A DNA stretch of 64,000 nucleotides from Ceratothoa steindachneri (taxonomy: Eukaryota > Arthropoda > Malacostraca > Isopoda > Cymothoidae): assembly GCA_963969495.1 (NCBI GenBank), contig OZ018319.1:203859100-203923099 (forward strand), read 5' to 3'. Shown piece after piece: positions 48,246 through 59,771 of this stretch (its first letter is position 1; the number at the start of each line of letters is the position of its first letter). The notes below the pieces were generated by a model. It did not search any database and was not told where the DNA came from. It saw only the letters and a list, made by a program, of their open reading frames with translations. A program made the translations under genes and the position numbers.

Positions 48246-48289
48246 TCTTGATACAGGCAAAAATGTATATTTTAAATGAAAAAATGAAT

Positions 48290-48595
48290 TACATTTGATT
48301 TAATTTGAACTAAATTTAATTGAATAAAAATATTAATAAATAACATATTCAATGTGATTTCGACCATTTGTGATGCAAAGTTCGATTCGCTTTGCGAGAT
48401 TCACCCGATAAATCCGATCCATTAACTCCAAATTTCCGTCCATTTGAGCACATTAATTTTATGATGCGCTGTTACTTCGGGTGTCTCGTATCTTTTAATT
48501 TCATTGACTTAACCACTTTATGATCATACCCCACATAAAAGGAGTCAAGGGGGGTAAGATCTAGTAAACTATTAGGCCATTGTGATATTTCCTAT
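48290..48595 (-). pseudogene. C-terminal part of a Tc1/mariner-superfamily transposase
   Basis: On the minus strand, 'MAxxFTRSYPPLTP' and its shifted frame 'LLDLTPLDSFYVG' correspond to the SPDLTPLDFFLWG box holding the third catalytic Asp. Downstream are 'KIRDTRHPK'-like sequence and 'VNLAKRIELCITNG', matching the family's RIE.CI...G.H(I/F)E end. Everything N-terminal of the third Asp is missing; the right terminal repeat lies directly upstream. It belongs to the outer remnant 41587-48620. Confidence 0.6.
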
Positions 48596-48620
48596 GTGTG
48601 CAGACTTTAGAGACACCCTG

Positions 48621-48715
48621 CATATATTCATTAAGATGCATCCATGTAAACTTCTATCATTTATACATGTGTTCTGGTTTATAAACCTATTGGTTATCTT
48701 TTTCAAGAAGTTTAG
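48621..48715. repeat. Right copy of the ~95-bp direct repeat bracketing the nest
   Basis: Same anchors and order as 41481-41586 ('catatattcatt', 'catccat', 'ctatcatttatacat', 'tttcaagaagtttagc'). It begins at the first base outside the outer mariner remnant. Confidence 0.7.
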
Positions 48716-48719
48716 CGGG

Positions 48720-49685
48720 TTTTTTGTAATTTGTTATTGTACAGATGAAATATAAGGCAAATAGCGACTATACTAGTTATGAACGAAAACAATAAAAATT
48801 AAGTTCTCATTGTACATTTATTCAGTTTATCAATTTTCACTCTATTCTTTGAAATATTACTATGCTGCTGGACTATTTTTTGCATAAATTCGTACATTTT
48901 ATGTATGTTTTTATTTATCTTTTATTTCGAACTTTAGTTGCTTGTCTGATGTCAAATTTGTTGCTTTTGGCTTGGCATTTAATAATTGCAAAACTTTTGT
49001 GTTGTAGCGAAAAATATATAAGAAAATTCTTAACTTTTGTAGAGTAGCTGAAAACAAAGTAGATCGCCAGTTTGTGGGGTTATCTAATTCCTTAAGAAAA
49101 GGGTGTTTATACTATACAGTATAGGGTATTTGTTTGTGTGCCTATTACTCTATAGGCTCACACACATTAAATAGTAAAACAAACAAACGAACAAGGGTAT
49201 TGGTTGAGGTGGTGTTTGTAGTTCTCTAGTGGAATAGTTCTTTACGGTGATTTTAACCCTTTGGTCTAAAATTTCATCTACACATGTCAATTGTTTTGAA
49301 TGTTATTTTAAGTCAGCCATCCTTTTTTTATATTAATAAATAAGAATCATTTATCCAACCATTACATTTTTTAACACATGAAAAAAGTAAAAGTGAATGA
49401 GTAGAAAGTAGTAGTGAATTAGCTAAAATAGGCTGCAGGGTGGTGGAAGGTGAAGAAATGGGAGATAAATTTAAATGAGCAGAAGGAACGTGAATCAAAA
49501 GTAAGAGACCAGAGTATAAGTCGATTAGTTGTGACAGCGGAAAAGATGTGAGATAAAAAATAAATAAGCAGAAAGAAAGCGGCGTGGAAAGCAAAGGGGA
49601 GCTAGAAGTGAGTGAAAAAAGTCGTCAACTATTCGATAAGAAAACTTTCTAACAGCTTTATTTTTATTTAGTACAATACTAGTTT
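48720..49685. other. AT-rich stretch, no recognised gene
   Basis: A minus-strand Ser/Leu-rich frame (49328-49594, 88 codons) lies over a purine-rich tract and looks spurious. 49122-49172 contains 'tagggtatttgtttgtgtgc' and a rough inverted match to it ('acacacattaaatagt'). Confidence 0.4.
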
Positions 49686-49689
49686 TAGT

Positions 49690-49795
49690 GATTCGTGCGC
49701 CATCAGTTATTCACTGTTAGCTTTGGTGCCACAGATTTACGACCTTGTCCTTGTAGACAGTCACCAGATAGACCTTAAAATTAGTTAACTTTGAT
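49690..49795 (+). repeat. Possible scrap of the non-LTR element's 3' tail
   Basis: 'agacagtcaccagatagacc' then 'ttaaaattag' (49757-49785) matches 'gggcagtcaccagataggct' then 'cctaaaatta' in the 25.2-kb tail. The 50 bp upstream are weakly similar. It is probably a short 5'-truncated insertion, or a shared tail motif. Confidence 0.45.
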
Positions 49796-50391
49796 CTATT
49801 AGTCCCAGTTTTACACAGGCAAATGGCATAGGTAGGAAGTCGAGCAACGCATGATTGAGTGGTTATCTGCCTCTGGATTAAAGAATTAAGGCGGTAGTTT
49901 CTTTAATACTGGTTGAAGAGAATGGTTTAGTTAAAATTTATTTTTAGGGGGGGGGGGGTGTTAGTCTATTGCAATCACATAATATTGTATTATATATCCC
50001 CCACTTAATTGTGAGGGATTGATCCTACCCCCGCAACTTAAAAAAAAACCAACTCTTAAATATTCCTAATTCGAAAAAACCTATCCTAAATTTCGAATTC
50101 CAAGGCGCGATTGCCAAATCTCGTTAGGCCTCTATTTGTTTATAGCGTGTTACGTAACTCGTTCGTACACAATTATAGCATTTTAATTAAAAAAGAAATA
50201 TTTAAAGTGTTTTAAAAAAATAAAAAAAATAAACTATATAAACCCCTACATAACCGATTCTTTTGAGGCGAAGACCTTACAAAAATAAAAAAAATTAAAC
50301 TAACTAGATTCTTTCAATTCGAAGATGGCGGCCAATCTATTTTTCGTCAAAACATTATAATTAAATATTTGCTCACATTAAGTACTGAAAT

Positions 50392-50430
50392 TGCTATATA
50401 GTGTATATCATAGATATACACTATATAGCA
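50392..50430. repeat. Perfect hairpin, 18-bp arms, 3-nt loop
   Basis: 'tgctatatagtgtatatc', loop 'ata', then the exact reverse complement. AT-rich; no terminator-like or tRNA-like context. Confidence 0.85.
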
Positions 50431-50985
50431 TTTGCATATCTTTTAATAATAGACATATTTATAACAAAGCGCCCACGAAATTCGAGGGCGGGCATAAACC
50501 GAAAAATATCCTAGTCGTTTTGTCTTTCGTGACTATAACATAGGTAATGTATAAATTCTCAAAGGTTTTCATATATTGTTAATAGTTGCTAATATTTTAA
50601 AAAAGAGTAATAGCAATTTTCTGGAGCATGGATTTATCCCGTTGTCGCGCCGTATATCGTAGGCTATACCTATGGAAGTTTTTTATTGCTGGATGTAATG
50701 AGATATTTCTTATAGGCTATTAGATATTTATCAGAGACTATTTAATTTGAGACAAAAAATTAATTATGATTTATATAACGTCTTCAAAGTAAATTTAATT
50801 GTACTGTATAAAATCAGTTAACACGAATCCAAATTGAGTAGCATGGAAGCATCTGTACATTTACGAAGAAATGGTGTATGTGTAGGTTTAAGCCAATAAA
50901 TTGGAAATTTGTTTTTTAATATCTCATTTTATTTATTTACAAAGATCTAAACATAATAACTATTAGTGATTTTTTTCCCTGACAG

Positions 50986-51268
50986 ATTGAAGCGTGTAAA
51001 TACCTACGGCAGTACGATACAGCAAATTATTAGAGTAATTAATCAAAGAGAGAAGGCTTGTGAGACATTATCTATGAATCGGTTCAGTGAACTTTGGCGT
51101 TTTGATAATTTAAACATTTACATATCGATTATGATTCAAATAAATCACCCATGGCTGATCGAACATTTACTACATTCAAAAATTCATCCAGGGCACTTCA
51201 CCATAATGACTCCTCGAAATGGCAGGAATCTGGAAACCTCTAAACATTCACGACAAACATATGCTTAA
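50986..51268 (+). CDS. Weak candidate terminal exon, unrecognised
   Basis: A pyrimidine tract ending 'ttttttccctgacag' (boundary about 50985/50986) resembles a 3' splice site. The frame after it stays open for about 93 codons to TAA (51266-51268), and AATAAA-type signals follow within 75 bp. The peptide ('INQREKACETLSMNRF', 'NHPWLIEHLLHSKIHPGHFT') matches nothing I know. Transcript evidence is lacking, and chance remains the more likely explanation. Confidence 0.2.
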
Positions 51269-53776
51269 TTTCTTTCAAATTACATTGTTTTATTTTTCAC
51301 TCAATATTAAAGCTGTTATTTTTTTCTTAAAATAAATATATATTTTTCCAAAGGTGTACATTATATCGAATGTATTGAGAGGTTGCCATAGTAATTATCT
51401 AACTCTGCTTCATAATGCGTTGAAATAGATGGAACGAAAGGATATAAAGAATTGATGTATTGTAAATGTATTGTATTTGACAGGATATCCCTAATTTGAT
51501 AGTATAAAAAAGCTAACTGTCAAGAAGAACTTAGGTATCGTATGAAACTATGAACAAAGAAGTGAAGTAGAAGCCTTAAAATATATGATTTATCGTTGTT
51601 AGTATTTGAATATACTCTTTTATCTGATTTGGAAATACGACGGAATTTTTTAGAGTAGATAGTAAAAGTGAATTGCATCATAAATAGAAGAAATTATTGT
51701 CTTGAGATTTCCATTTAAATTACGTGGTATTCTTATCTTTAGAAATAAACTTGGTCACCAGTTGTATCTTTAGGCTTAGCTCTGCTACTTTATTTTGCCA
51801 TTAAAATATACTGCATAATATAGCCAGCGTAGATACTTTGATCCTCAGTAGTTTAAACATAAGTCATCCATACGATCCTCTACGAACCTCAATAAGAGTC
51901 AGTAAAACAGGATCATTAATCAGAGCTTTGTCCTGTGTGACTCAAGCCATAGCGAATTGACGTTCACATAAAAAATTATGGCTCTAAATCTCTTCGATCC
52001 ATCACAGATAATAAAGGACTTTGGGAAGCTTTTGACAGGTACAAATGCATTGAGGATTGGGTTTTCCGAGAGAGAATTAAACCATAAACCACAATTATTT
52101 GCAAAGTTTAATGCTTGGAAACTAGTTTTAATAAATTGAATTAATCGTCAGGCTATAGAGATATCAAAATATTAACAACACTATTCCGCAATTCTCAAAA
52201 AAACTTGTTTTAAAAAATTTAAGGATATATTAAACAAAGTAAAAAAAAGGCAATAGAAAAGTCAATAAAAAAGACATAATCATAAATAAAACAATTCTAT
52301 ATGCAATAAACCTAACTACGTTAACCTAAATAACAAATATTGATTTTTATAAATTATTTTTATAATTTATATCAGCTTTGATTTTAATGTTTCTTACATT
52401 CTACGTTAAAGTTAAGAAATATCTTTTTCACACTGAGATTTTCTCTATTAATGTCACATTTGTTTAATGGATTCTATTTATTTTAGTGTTTTGTCACAAA
52501 CTTACAACATTCTTAAATATAACCTCTTATTGTGACCAATCCCACTACCCCTACCATATTCATAGTTAGGTGTGATATATAATTTAGTTTTTCTGAGAAT
52601 GTCTTAAGTTTGCGAAGAAACATTAAAATGCATTACAGACTGTGGAAGGCTCGAATTTATTTCTCACAATAATTTGATTAAAGAGTCTAGCTTTCAATGC
52701 CAATAAGATATTTCGTTAATTAGGAGTAGAATGTACGGTGCAGAACAATAATTATTGTATTTAAAGTGACTGTACTTTTATATGCTTCCGTTAGGTGGAT
52801 CACTTGTCGTACTCCAATAACATTTTAATAGAAGTGATGAATTCCACTTCTCGTGTTTATTTTCCATTTTAGTAATGTCCTGGTGGGATGTTTGCCCAAG
52901 TTCATCAATAGCTGCCGCTCACTATGATAGGAGATCATGTAGATGACACATTAGCAATTGTATCTTTAAGGACATTTGCAACTGAGTTGTTAGTAAGGCT
53001 TGTAACATATTTTCGAGTCAGATTGGAATATTTCCATCTCTCTTGTTTTCTAAGAACCTCAACAACTAATTGAAAGGGCTTTCATTCTCTTATTTTTTGT
53101 TTATTTAAAAATTTTATAAACATTCATCTTTGAGAAGTTGAGGTCCTTCAAACGCGCCTTTCCTAATCACTAGCTGGCTGAATATGTAGATGTTTTGTCT
53201 AACATCAAGGAAAGCAGCATTAGTTAAATTCACTGTTTTCACTGAATTCTTAATTAATCCTAATATGGGGGTGATATCTAATAAAATATTCTTGTTCTCT
53301 TTCTTCTGTGTATGAGAAGATGAGTGAACACATTTTATGATAAAAATAAATCAAAGTATCGCAGGGTAGGCAATAAGTCGAAATCCAGTGAGAACCTCAG
53401 CCCCAACTATCTCATAAGCAAAAGCATCAACAATATCCAATACGAGTATGTTTTATAATCGAAAAGAAATAACGATACCATTTAGATCACCACAAAGTTG
53501 CCAATTATTATAGGCATATTTCACAAATTGCAACGAAATGTCAAATTACTATAGGTTTCTTTCATCCAATTAAAAGCTTAAAAAAAACGCTCGAATCTTC
53601 GACTTTATACATAGTCAATTCCCATAGATTCTCCGAGCCCTTTTTTAATACGGTGTCACTTTCAGCGTGATTATTTGCTGAGTAGCCGAAATCCAACTTA
53701 TCTAAGGTAGGTTATCATAAAGTTCTTAGAAAAGGAAACATATATATCAAATACAATTACATATAACATATATAAA

Positions 53777-54915
53777 GTGTCGAGGAACGACACAGTATGT
53801 CCCACTGTCTAATATGGGTACATATGTAATTGAGTCAGACCGGCAAATCTCGGCCCTGTACTCAGGCAGGTATGCAGCAAAGGGAAGGCAATGGCCTCCC
53901 AAAGTGCGACTTAAATATAGGTTGACTATTCGAAATGGGAACTCGTTTGCCAGATTCAACTCAGGAATTATTTAAGGAAACACCTCTACAAAAATAAGCT
54001 TTAATACAAGATAAATGATTAAATATGGAGACAATAATAATAATGGAAATTAGCACAAAGGTTAGTGTGACAATGAATATTATAGCGGGCAGAACTTAGT
54101 GGAAGCTGGGCCCGAGAATTATTAATTAATTCGATGGTTTAAATAAGAGGAGTAAGATTACTAAATCTTTTCGTTATGCGATTATGGGGTCTTCTTAGTA
54201 CTTGATAGAATGAGGTGACTTACGAGGGTAGAATTCTGGATTACTTCGGATGATTGACGGGAGCGGAAGACCAGTGGACAGGTCTTCGTAGAACGAACTC
54301 AGGGTGTGAGCGTGAGGGAACTCCAACGTGTTTGCGGTTACTCCAACTTCCTGGGGGAGGGCGACTACAGTAGAGACTCGTCAACGGAACGGCGTAGAAT
54401 CTCCACGAAGACGGACCAGAAGAGGCGAAGCACAGGAAAGTCTTCCGATAAGTAATGAAGTAATGGTAATCTTCCTCTGAACAGAGCGGATTACGGAAAG
54501 GATCTGCTCAAGAGATCACGACGACGAAGCTCGGTTCGACTGGGATACAGATGCACTTGATCTCGGCAACAAGACTTCCTAACTCGCATTCTCTGATGAG
54601 AACTATGCACTTCGTCTTAAATAGGGGAGTTCGTCTGGAGGCGAAAGGGTGGGTGAGACGAGCGAAGTCTCGAGGGATAGCATGGCGTCAGACAATGCAT
54701 ACAAGGGAGTTTGATAAGCGCCGTTTTGGCGAGGGAGACACCAGCGGCGCTTTGCCGAAGCGACCGGGTGAGGGGGATGAGGAGACGAGGGACGCACCAG
54801 CGGCCAGACGGGCGGTTAACGCTATCAGAGTGAGGGACGATGGTCATAAGTGAAAACAAACATAGCTGGCACCAGTCTAGGCCTGAGAAAATTAAGGCAC
54901 ACGGCGCGTTCGAAT
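53777..54915 (+). repeat. Dispersed ~1.1-1.2 kb repeat, copy A (LTR-like?)
   Basis: GC-richer than its flanks. It starts 'tgtcgagg' (53777), as does copy B (59772). Both copies share, in order, 'ggaaggc' to 'cctcc', 'tgcga', 'gacggaagacca' or 'gcggaagacca' then 'ggtcttcg' (54262-54291; a hairpin), 'cggaaagtcttccg'-like text, and 'taaataggggagttcgt' (a TATA-like AAATAGGGG). There is no protein. A TG start plus a TATA-like box suggests a solo LTR, but no 5-bp target duplication was found. The ORFs over this segment are unrecognised and probably spurious. Confidence 0.45.
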
Positions 54916-54919
54916 TCAT

Positions 54920-57235
54920 ACTTCCACATACAGGATAAATATATAAATATAATAATGAGAAGAAGGGATATAGAAATCGCGTGTCATAACAGATGAAACC
55001 TGTCCTAATTTTCCAGAACTCGTTGTGTCTTATTCTGGGTCTCGTATTTGCCTCATCCAATTTATTACTCATTATGACCAAATACAGAAATCGTAACTGA
55101 TTTGCCATTTTAAGTGCAAAACCAGGAATCGGGATTAAAACTAATCAGAATGGATGATGTTTTCAAAGGGAGCACTTATTTAGTTTTACAGTCCTACTAG
55201 CTAGAGTCAGCTCCCATCAGTGCTAATTATTGCCTAACGTACTTTTTGTAATAATATTATGAGGTACATGTCCTCAAGGGTTAGTTGCCTTTTAAGATAC
55301 GCACTAGAGGGTGATATTTGTATTCTTTCTCACATACAGGGACATACAATATTCCAGTTATTTTTAAAGTATGAGTGACAACTCATCCTTGACACCGTTC
55401 TCCCCATCCCATGCGAGAAGGAGGGAGAAATGTATCGAAGCATGTGAATGATGCTAATACTGTAGGTACTTAGTTCTCCGCCATGACTGGCCAGCCGATA
55501 CTGAGGGTTGGGGCTCCAGCCGAGAGTCTAGGGATACATAGGGTAAATACACACTCATAGTGGAAGGAACAAAAGATTAATAGAAAGAAGTTAATCGTCC
55601 CAGGCTAGGAGACCTCCAACTTGACAGAGTTATTCAAGTCATTATTAATTGGTGGGCTTACATTATTACGTGTAATCCGAACCAGAATATGTACTTGTTT
55701 TATAAGTTTTCTTTAATTATGTTCATCCTTAATTTTTGTACCCTTGTATCATGATTTAGCTCGATAAGGAGCTACAGATGTTGGGCGACCAAATTATTGA
55801 CAGTTTATCCCTAAGTAGCATTCATGCCGTTGTGTATGTTCTAAGTTTTTGACTCTGTGATTTAAGTTTGATTTATTCCGTTTGTTTTAAAGTGTGTCTG
55901 ATTGTGTTCCCAGTTATTGTGTATTGAGTTTTTATGTTTGTCTTCTTTTACTTATTTATCTAGTCTCCTCGAGATGTTTCACTTCGGTGTATAATTTTGT
56001 CGTTCGTGTCCGGTTTTATTGATCGATGACTATTTTGCTTATTTTCAATCGATTTTCATCTGAAGTAGAGATGATTAAGACTTTGTTTTCGAGTTATGGT
56101 CGTAGGACTTGTTCCTTTGGGGGTTTTGCTGCCGGATATATAGTGATGTTTTATACTTTTTAATTGAGAATCGTTAGAGGTGTCTTCTCATGTAATGATG
56201 TGGTTCTGCAATTATTGGAGGAAGAAGTTAATTTTCTTACATATATTTTCCGCTATTTTTTTGTGTTATCTCTAGCGGTTACGATTTTGCTTCTTCTTGG
56301 AGGCCTCTTTGCTTTCTTCTTCTTATACTTGTCATCAAGTACATATAGAGCTTTTTTCTGAACTTTTTGAGTTCTGTTATCCTTGTTTTTGAAGGATATG
56401 GGATTGAAGATATTTATTGACCACTCACAGACCCTTGTGGCTTTTCTCATCGCTAACTAAAAATAATCAAATAGTTATTAGTTTTTCCCGTTTTTGCAAC
56501 CATGTCCACCATTTTATTTATTGAAATAGGAACCACTAAGATTTTTTTATTATTTTCTACTTTATTTCAAACTGGTTTATGTTGTTAATTTTACTTACTA
56601 AATTTGCTCGCCTGATTTTCTAATTTCCGCATTTCGAGATCACGATTTGCGTAATGTCGTTTGCATATTCTTCATTTATATTTTCAGGCATTACTGGTGG
56701 TGGTATAACGGCTGGATGGACCGAGTACAGTGTGTGTCTTAGGCAACCCCCAAGAGCAAGTCCAGCTTTTTATTCGAATTCAAAACCTTCATATTCGTTC
56801 AACTCGATTCGGGCCCTTATCTTCGCGATAGAATCGCAAAGAAAGCTCACCAAATTACTATTCCTTTGAAAATTAAGTAACCTATATGGAAATTAAGAAT
56901 TTTAAACTTTGATCCAGACTTTATCAAAGGCTTTTGTTACATCATGCAATTTTGGGGGGCAATAATTCCAAGTGCCTTTGTTATTTCAATATTAGAACTC
57001 GTATATTTAGATTAGTAAGCCTTCGTGCGAATTTTTTCCCCGCAGCAGTTTACCTCCCCCCATCATTGCTCCTACTGTCCCTTCTCCCTCTAACTCTATG
57101 CCTGCTTAGACCCAACTACGGTAGATAGAGGATGTTAGGCTCTCTCAAGCTCAAACATAGATTGAGCCCATTCGTTATGTAGACATATGTATATATTTTT
57201 TTAAATAGAGTAAAAAATATTTTGAAAAGGTATTC
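54920..57235. other. Stretch without recognised gene
   Basis: A possible splice-acceptor-like 'tttatattttcag' lies at 56676-56688, followed by a ~60-codon open frame (to 56869) that I do not recognise. Other frames are short and hydrophobic. No transposon ends were seen. Confidence 0.4.
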
Positions 57236-57237
57236 AA

Positions 57238-58168
57238 TGAGTACTTTAAGATTCCATCAATATTCGCTCGGCTTTATTGAGTACTCCAAGATCCTTCGGC
57301 ATCAAGAAATACTACAAGAACCTTCAGCTTTAGTGGGTACCCCCATGATCCCTCTACATTGATGAGTATGCAAATACCACTCGGTATCAATGTGTACTCA
57401 TAGATCCCTTGGCATCATCGAGTAGTCCCCGATCACTGAGCATTAATGAGCAGTGTAATATTCTTTTTCATCAATACGCAGTCTAAAATCCTTCGCTTCA
57501 AAGATCACTCTCAGATTCATCAGGATTAATTACTACTCCATGATCACTCGGTATTATTGAGTTCTCCAAGATCCATCGATACATATGAGTATTCTAGGAA
57601 CACTCGGCATTAGTGATTACTGCCAGATCCCTCGGTATTAATGAGTACTCAAAGATCCTTCAATAATTAATACGAGTAGTCCAAGAATCTTGAGCATCTT
57701 GAGTAGTACAAGATCACCTTTCATTATAGAGTATAACAAGATCCCACAGCAGAAATGGTAATCAGAAATCTCTTCTTGGCAATAATGGTTACTACAAGAA
57801 TCTGTGGCAAAAATTGTTGGTCCAAGATCCCTCGGCATTTATGGGTAATCCAAAATCCTTCATCATTATTAGGTATTCCAATATCCTTCGTCATTAATGG
57901 GTGGTCCCTGAAGCATCAGATTTAATGGGTAATCCAAGATCCTTCGGGATTAATGAGTGCCACACGGTGGTTCAAAATTACTGGATATTCCATTATCTCA
58001 CAGAATTCATGGGTGTTCCAATATCACTCCTGAGTAATAGTTGTCCCAAGATCCTTCATCATTAACGAGAATTCCAAGATCCATCAGAATCATTGAGTAG
58101 TCTCAGATTCCTCGAAATCATTGCGCACTTCAAGCTCTCTCGTCATCAATGAGTACTCCACGCTCACT
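57238..58168. repeat. Minisatellite, 28-bp unit, about 33 degenerate copies
   Basis: The unit reads approximately 'gagtactccaagatccttcg' then 'gcattaat'. 'aagatcc' and 'attaat.ag' recur about every 28 bp for 930 bp. Single units vary at a third of positions, so the array is old. Noncoding. Confidence 0.9.
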
Positions 58169-58174
58169 CTTAAT

Positions 58175-58695
58175 TAGCGATAACTCTAAAATCTATATAT
58201 TCCACTATAAAATACCGAATCTACGAAATACTCATATACCCTCATAAAATAATAAAAATAAGCTCGAAATATATATACATTTACTCCTAATTTTTTTTTT
58301 AGAGCATTACGCATTTGATTAGGATATGGTTCTACATTCTGTCACTTCCCCTAACTTTTTTACTCTACGTTTCTCCATTCGAAAATCTCATTTTTTATAT
58401 TTATGTAATTGTTTGTTTTGACTTTCAATAAACTGCGAATTCTCAAGAAAACTCTGCAGGGCCAACTAATCTTATTTGTTCGCCTCATTAGACAGGAGGA
58501 CCTCGAAGGACGGTAATTGATTAAAAGCTAAGATTTCCTTGGGCCTTATTTGGCAGGGTCAAAATTTTTTTTGCGAGTTTTAATTAGGGGAAATGAAAGA
58601 ATTAAAAAAAAACTTGAGACGAAAGAGAACTAACAAAAATAATTATAATAATTTGACTCTATTTATCGGATTATACAAGACGGATGAGGCGACGA
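58175..58695. other. AT-rich stretch, nothing recognised
   Basis: Noncoding AT-rich DNA leading to the compound microsatellite. Confidence 0.4.
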
Positions 58696-58700
58696 AACCA

Positions 58701-58722
58701 ACTCTCTCTCTCTCTTTTTCTT

Positions 58723-58796
<74 letters not shown>
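58701..58796. repeat. Compound (CT)n(TA)n microsatellite
   Basis: A CT run (with a 'tttttctttccc' interruption) passes directly into a TA run. The RERERE and YIYIYI frames are artefacts. Confidence 0.97.
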
Positions 58797-58798
<2 letters not shown>

Positions 58799-58799
58799 T

Positions 58800-59765
58800 C
58801 AAGACAGAGACGCAGCAATATTTTGTTGGAACCAAAGTAAACATTAATGGTAGCACGTAGGTAGGTAACGCGATTCATCTCGAGGGTGGATAAATCAACC
58901 AAATAATGAAATCAAAATAAAGATTAGCATGACAATTGCTGGTGAGCCCCCGGTAATCAGGAGAGGATCCTATTTTTAGGAGAGGGGGAATGCGTGGGGA
59001 ACTACTTTGGGTTTAACTCATCAACCAGGGAACAGGTAGAAACCTTGGTCGCCCCTGTGTTGGATGGGGAACCGACGGCGCAGAGGGTTTTGTAGACAGG
59101 ATTCATTGGAACATAGAAGAAGTTTATGTGTTGCGTTGGGAAGAAGAAAGACGAAAGAGCGGTGGTGCGATCGGCTGTATGTGTGTATAATGATATGTAC
59201 ACAATCTACTTACCCCTGCAGGGGTAAGCTAGCGCGTTTACAAAATCATTGGTCAAACCTTTACTTGCGCTTAATATTGTGTCCGCTCTGGTTTGGAACT
59301 GAACCTGACACCTAAGCTCCATAAATAAAACTCCAGGTGAACTAGCGCGAGTCTCTTCAATCATATGTTTATTCTGTGGTTATTCGATCATCTGCGATTC
59401 ATGTGGCAGGGCTCATCCGTTGGATTCCGGGGCCTCTCTGATAATTGGTTGATCTCGGTGTCCCTTTGTTCTTCTGTTGATCTCAAAGGATATTTGATCA
59501 ACCGTTGATCCTACATAGAGGCTCATTGATCATATGTTTTCCAATGAGTTGTTCATCATTTGTTGATTTCGATGTCTTCTTGTTCTTCTGTTGATCCTTA
59601 TCTCACTTTTCTTGCTCATAGAGAACTCATCCTTTAAACTTTACATATAAATTCTTGGTGTTAATTTCTTTTAATTAATCTGTATTTAAAAGAAAATTAC
59701 TATACTTTTTAAGCCTTCTCCTTTCAGTCATTATTACTTAACTTGAATCTGCCAGTAAAGATTAT
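58800..59765. other. Noncoding, possible retroelement scraps
   Basis: 'ttgctggtgagcccccgg' at 58936 follows 'aataaagattagcatgaca' and vaguely resembles an LTR end plus primer-binding region. I cannot confirm this. 59450-59605 contains an approximately 110-bp-spaced repeat of 'gttgat.tcg.tgtc' followed by 'ttgttcttctgttgatc'. No protein was recognised. Confidence 0.35.
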
Positions 59766-59771
59766 ATTTGT

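Larger units (their letters stand above)
41587..48620 (-). mobile_element. Outer Tc1/mariner remnant, split by a hAT insertion
   Basis: The left terminus 'caaggtctccctaaagtc' (41587 on, interrupted by hAT, resumed at 48246) and the reverse complement of the right terminus, 'cagggtgtctctaaagtctg' (ending 48620), match at about 19 of 25 positions. The left flank is TA; the right flank is CA, probably a mutated TA. Without the hAT the element is only ~390 bp. It retains the C-terminal part of a transposase next to the right terminus, so it was already internally deleted. Confidence 0.72.
49800..53770. other. AT-rich stretch, mostly empty
   Basis: A perfect hairpin lies at 50392-50430 and a weak exon candidate at 50986-51268 (separate entries). 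The rest, including 51300-53770, shows no open frame, array or terminal repeat that I recognise. Confidence 0.4.

Noticed and set aside
54551..55108. ORFs of 100 and 163 codons on opposite strands
   Set aside because: They overlap each other within a GC-richer repeat (copy A) and show no conserved motifs; both-strand openness fits composition rather than coding.
58936..58960. LTR end and primer-binding site (tggtgagccccc)
   Set aside because: Suggestive wording only; no paired LTR, polypurine tract or gag/pol nearby, and the match to a specific tRNA 3' end cannot be verified by eye.
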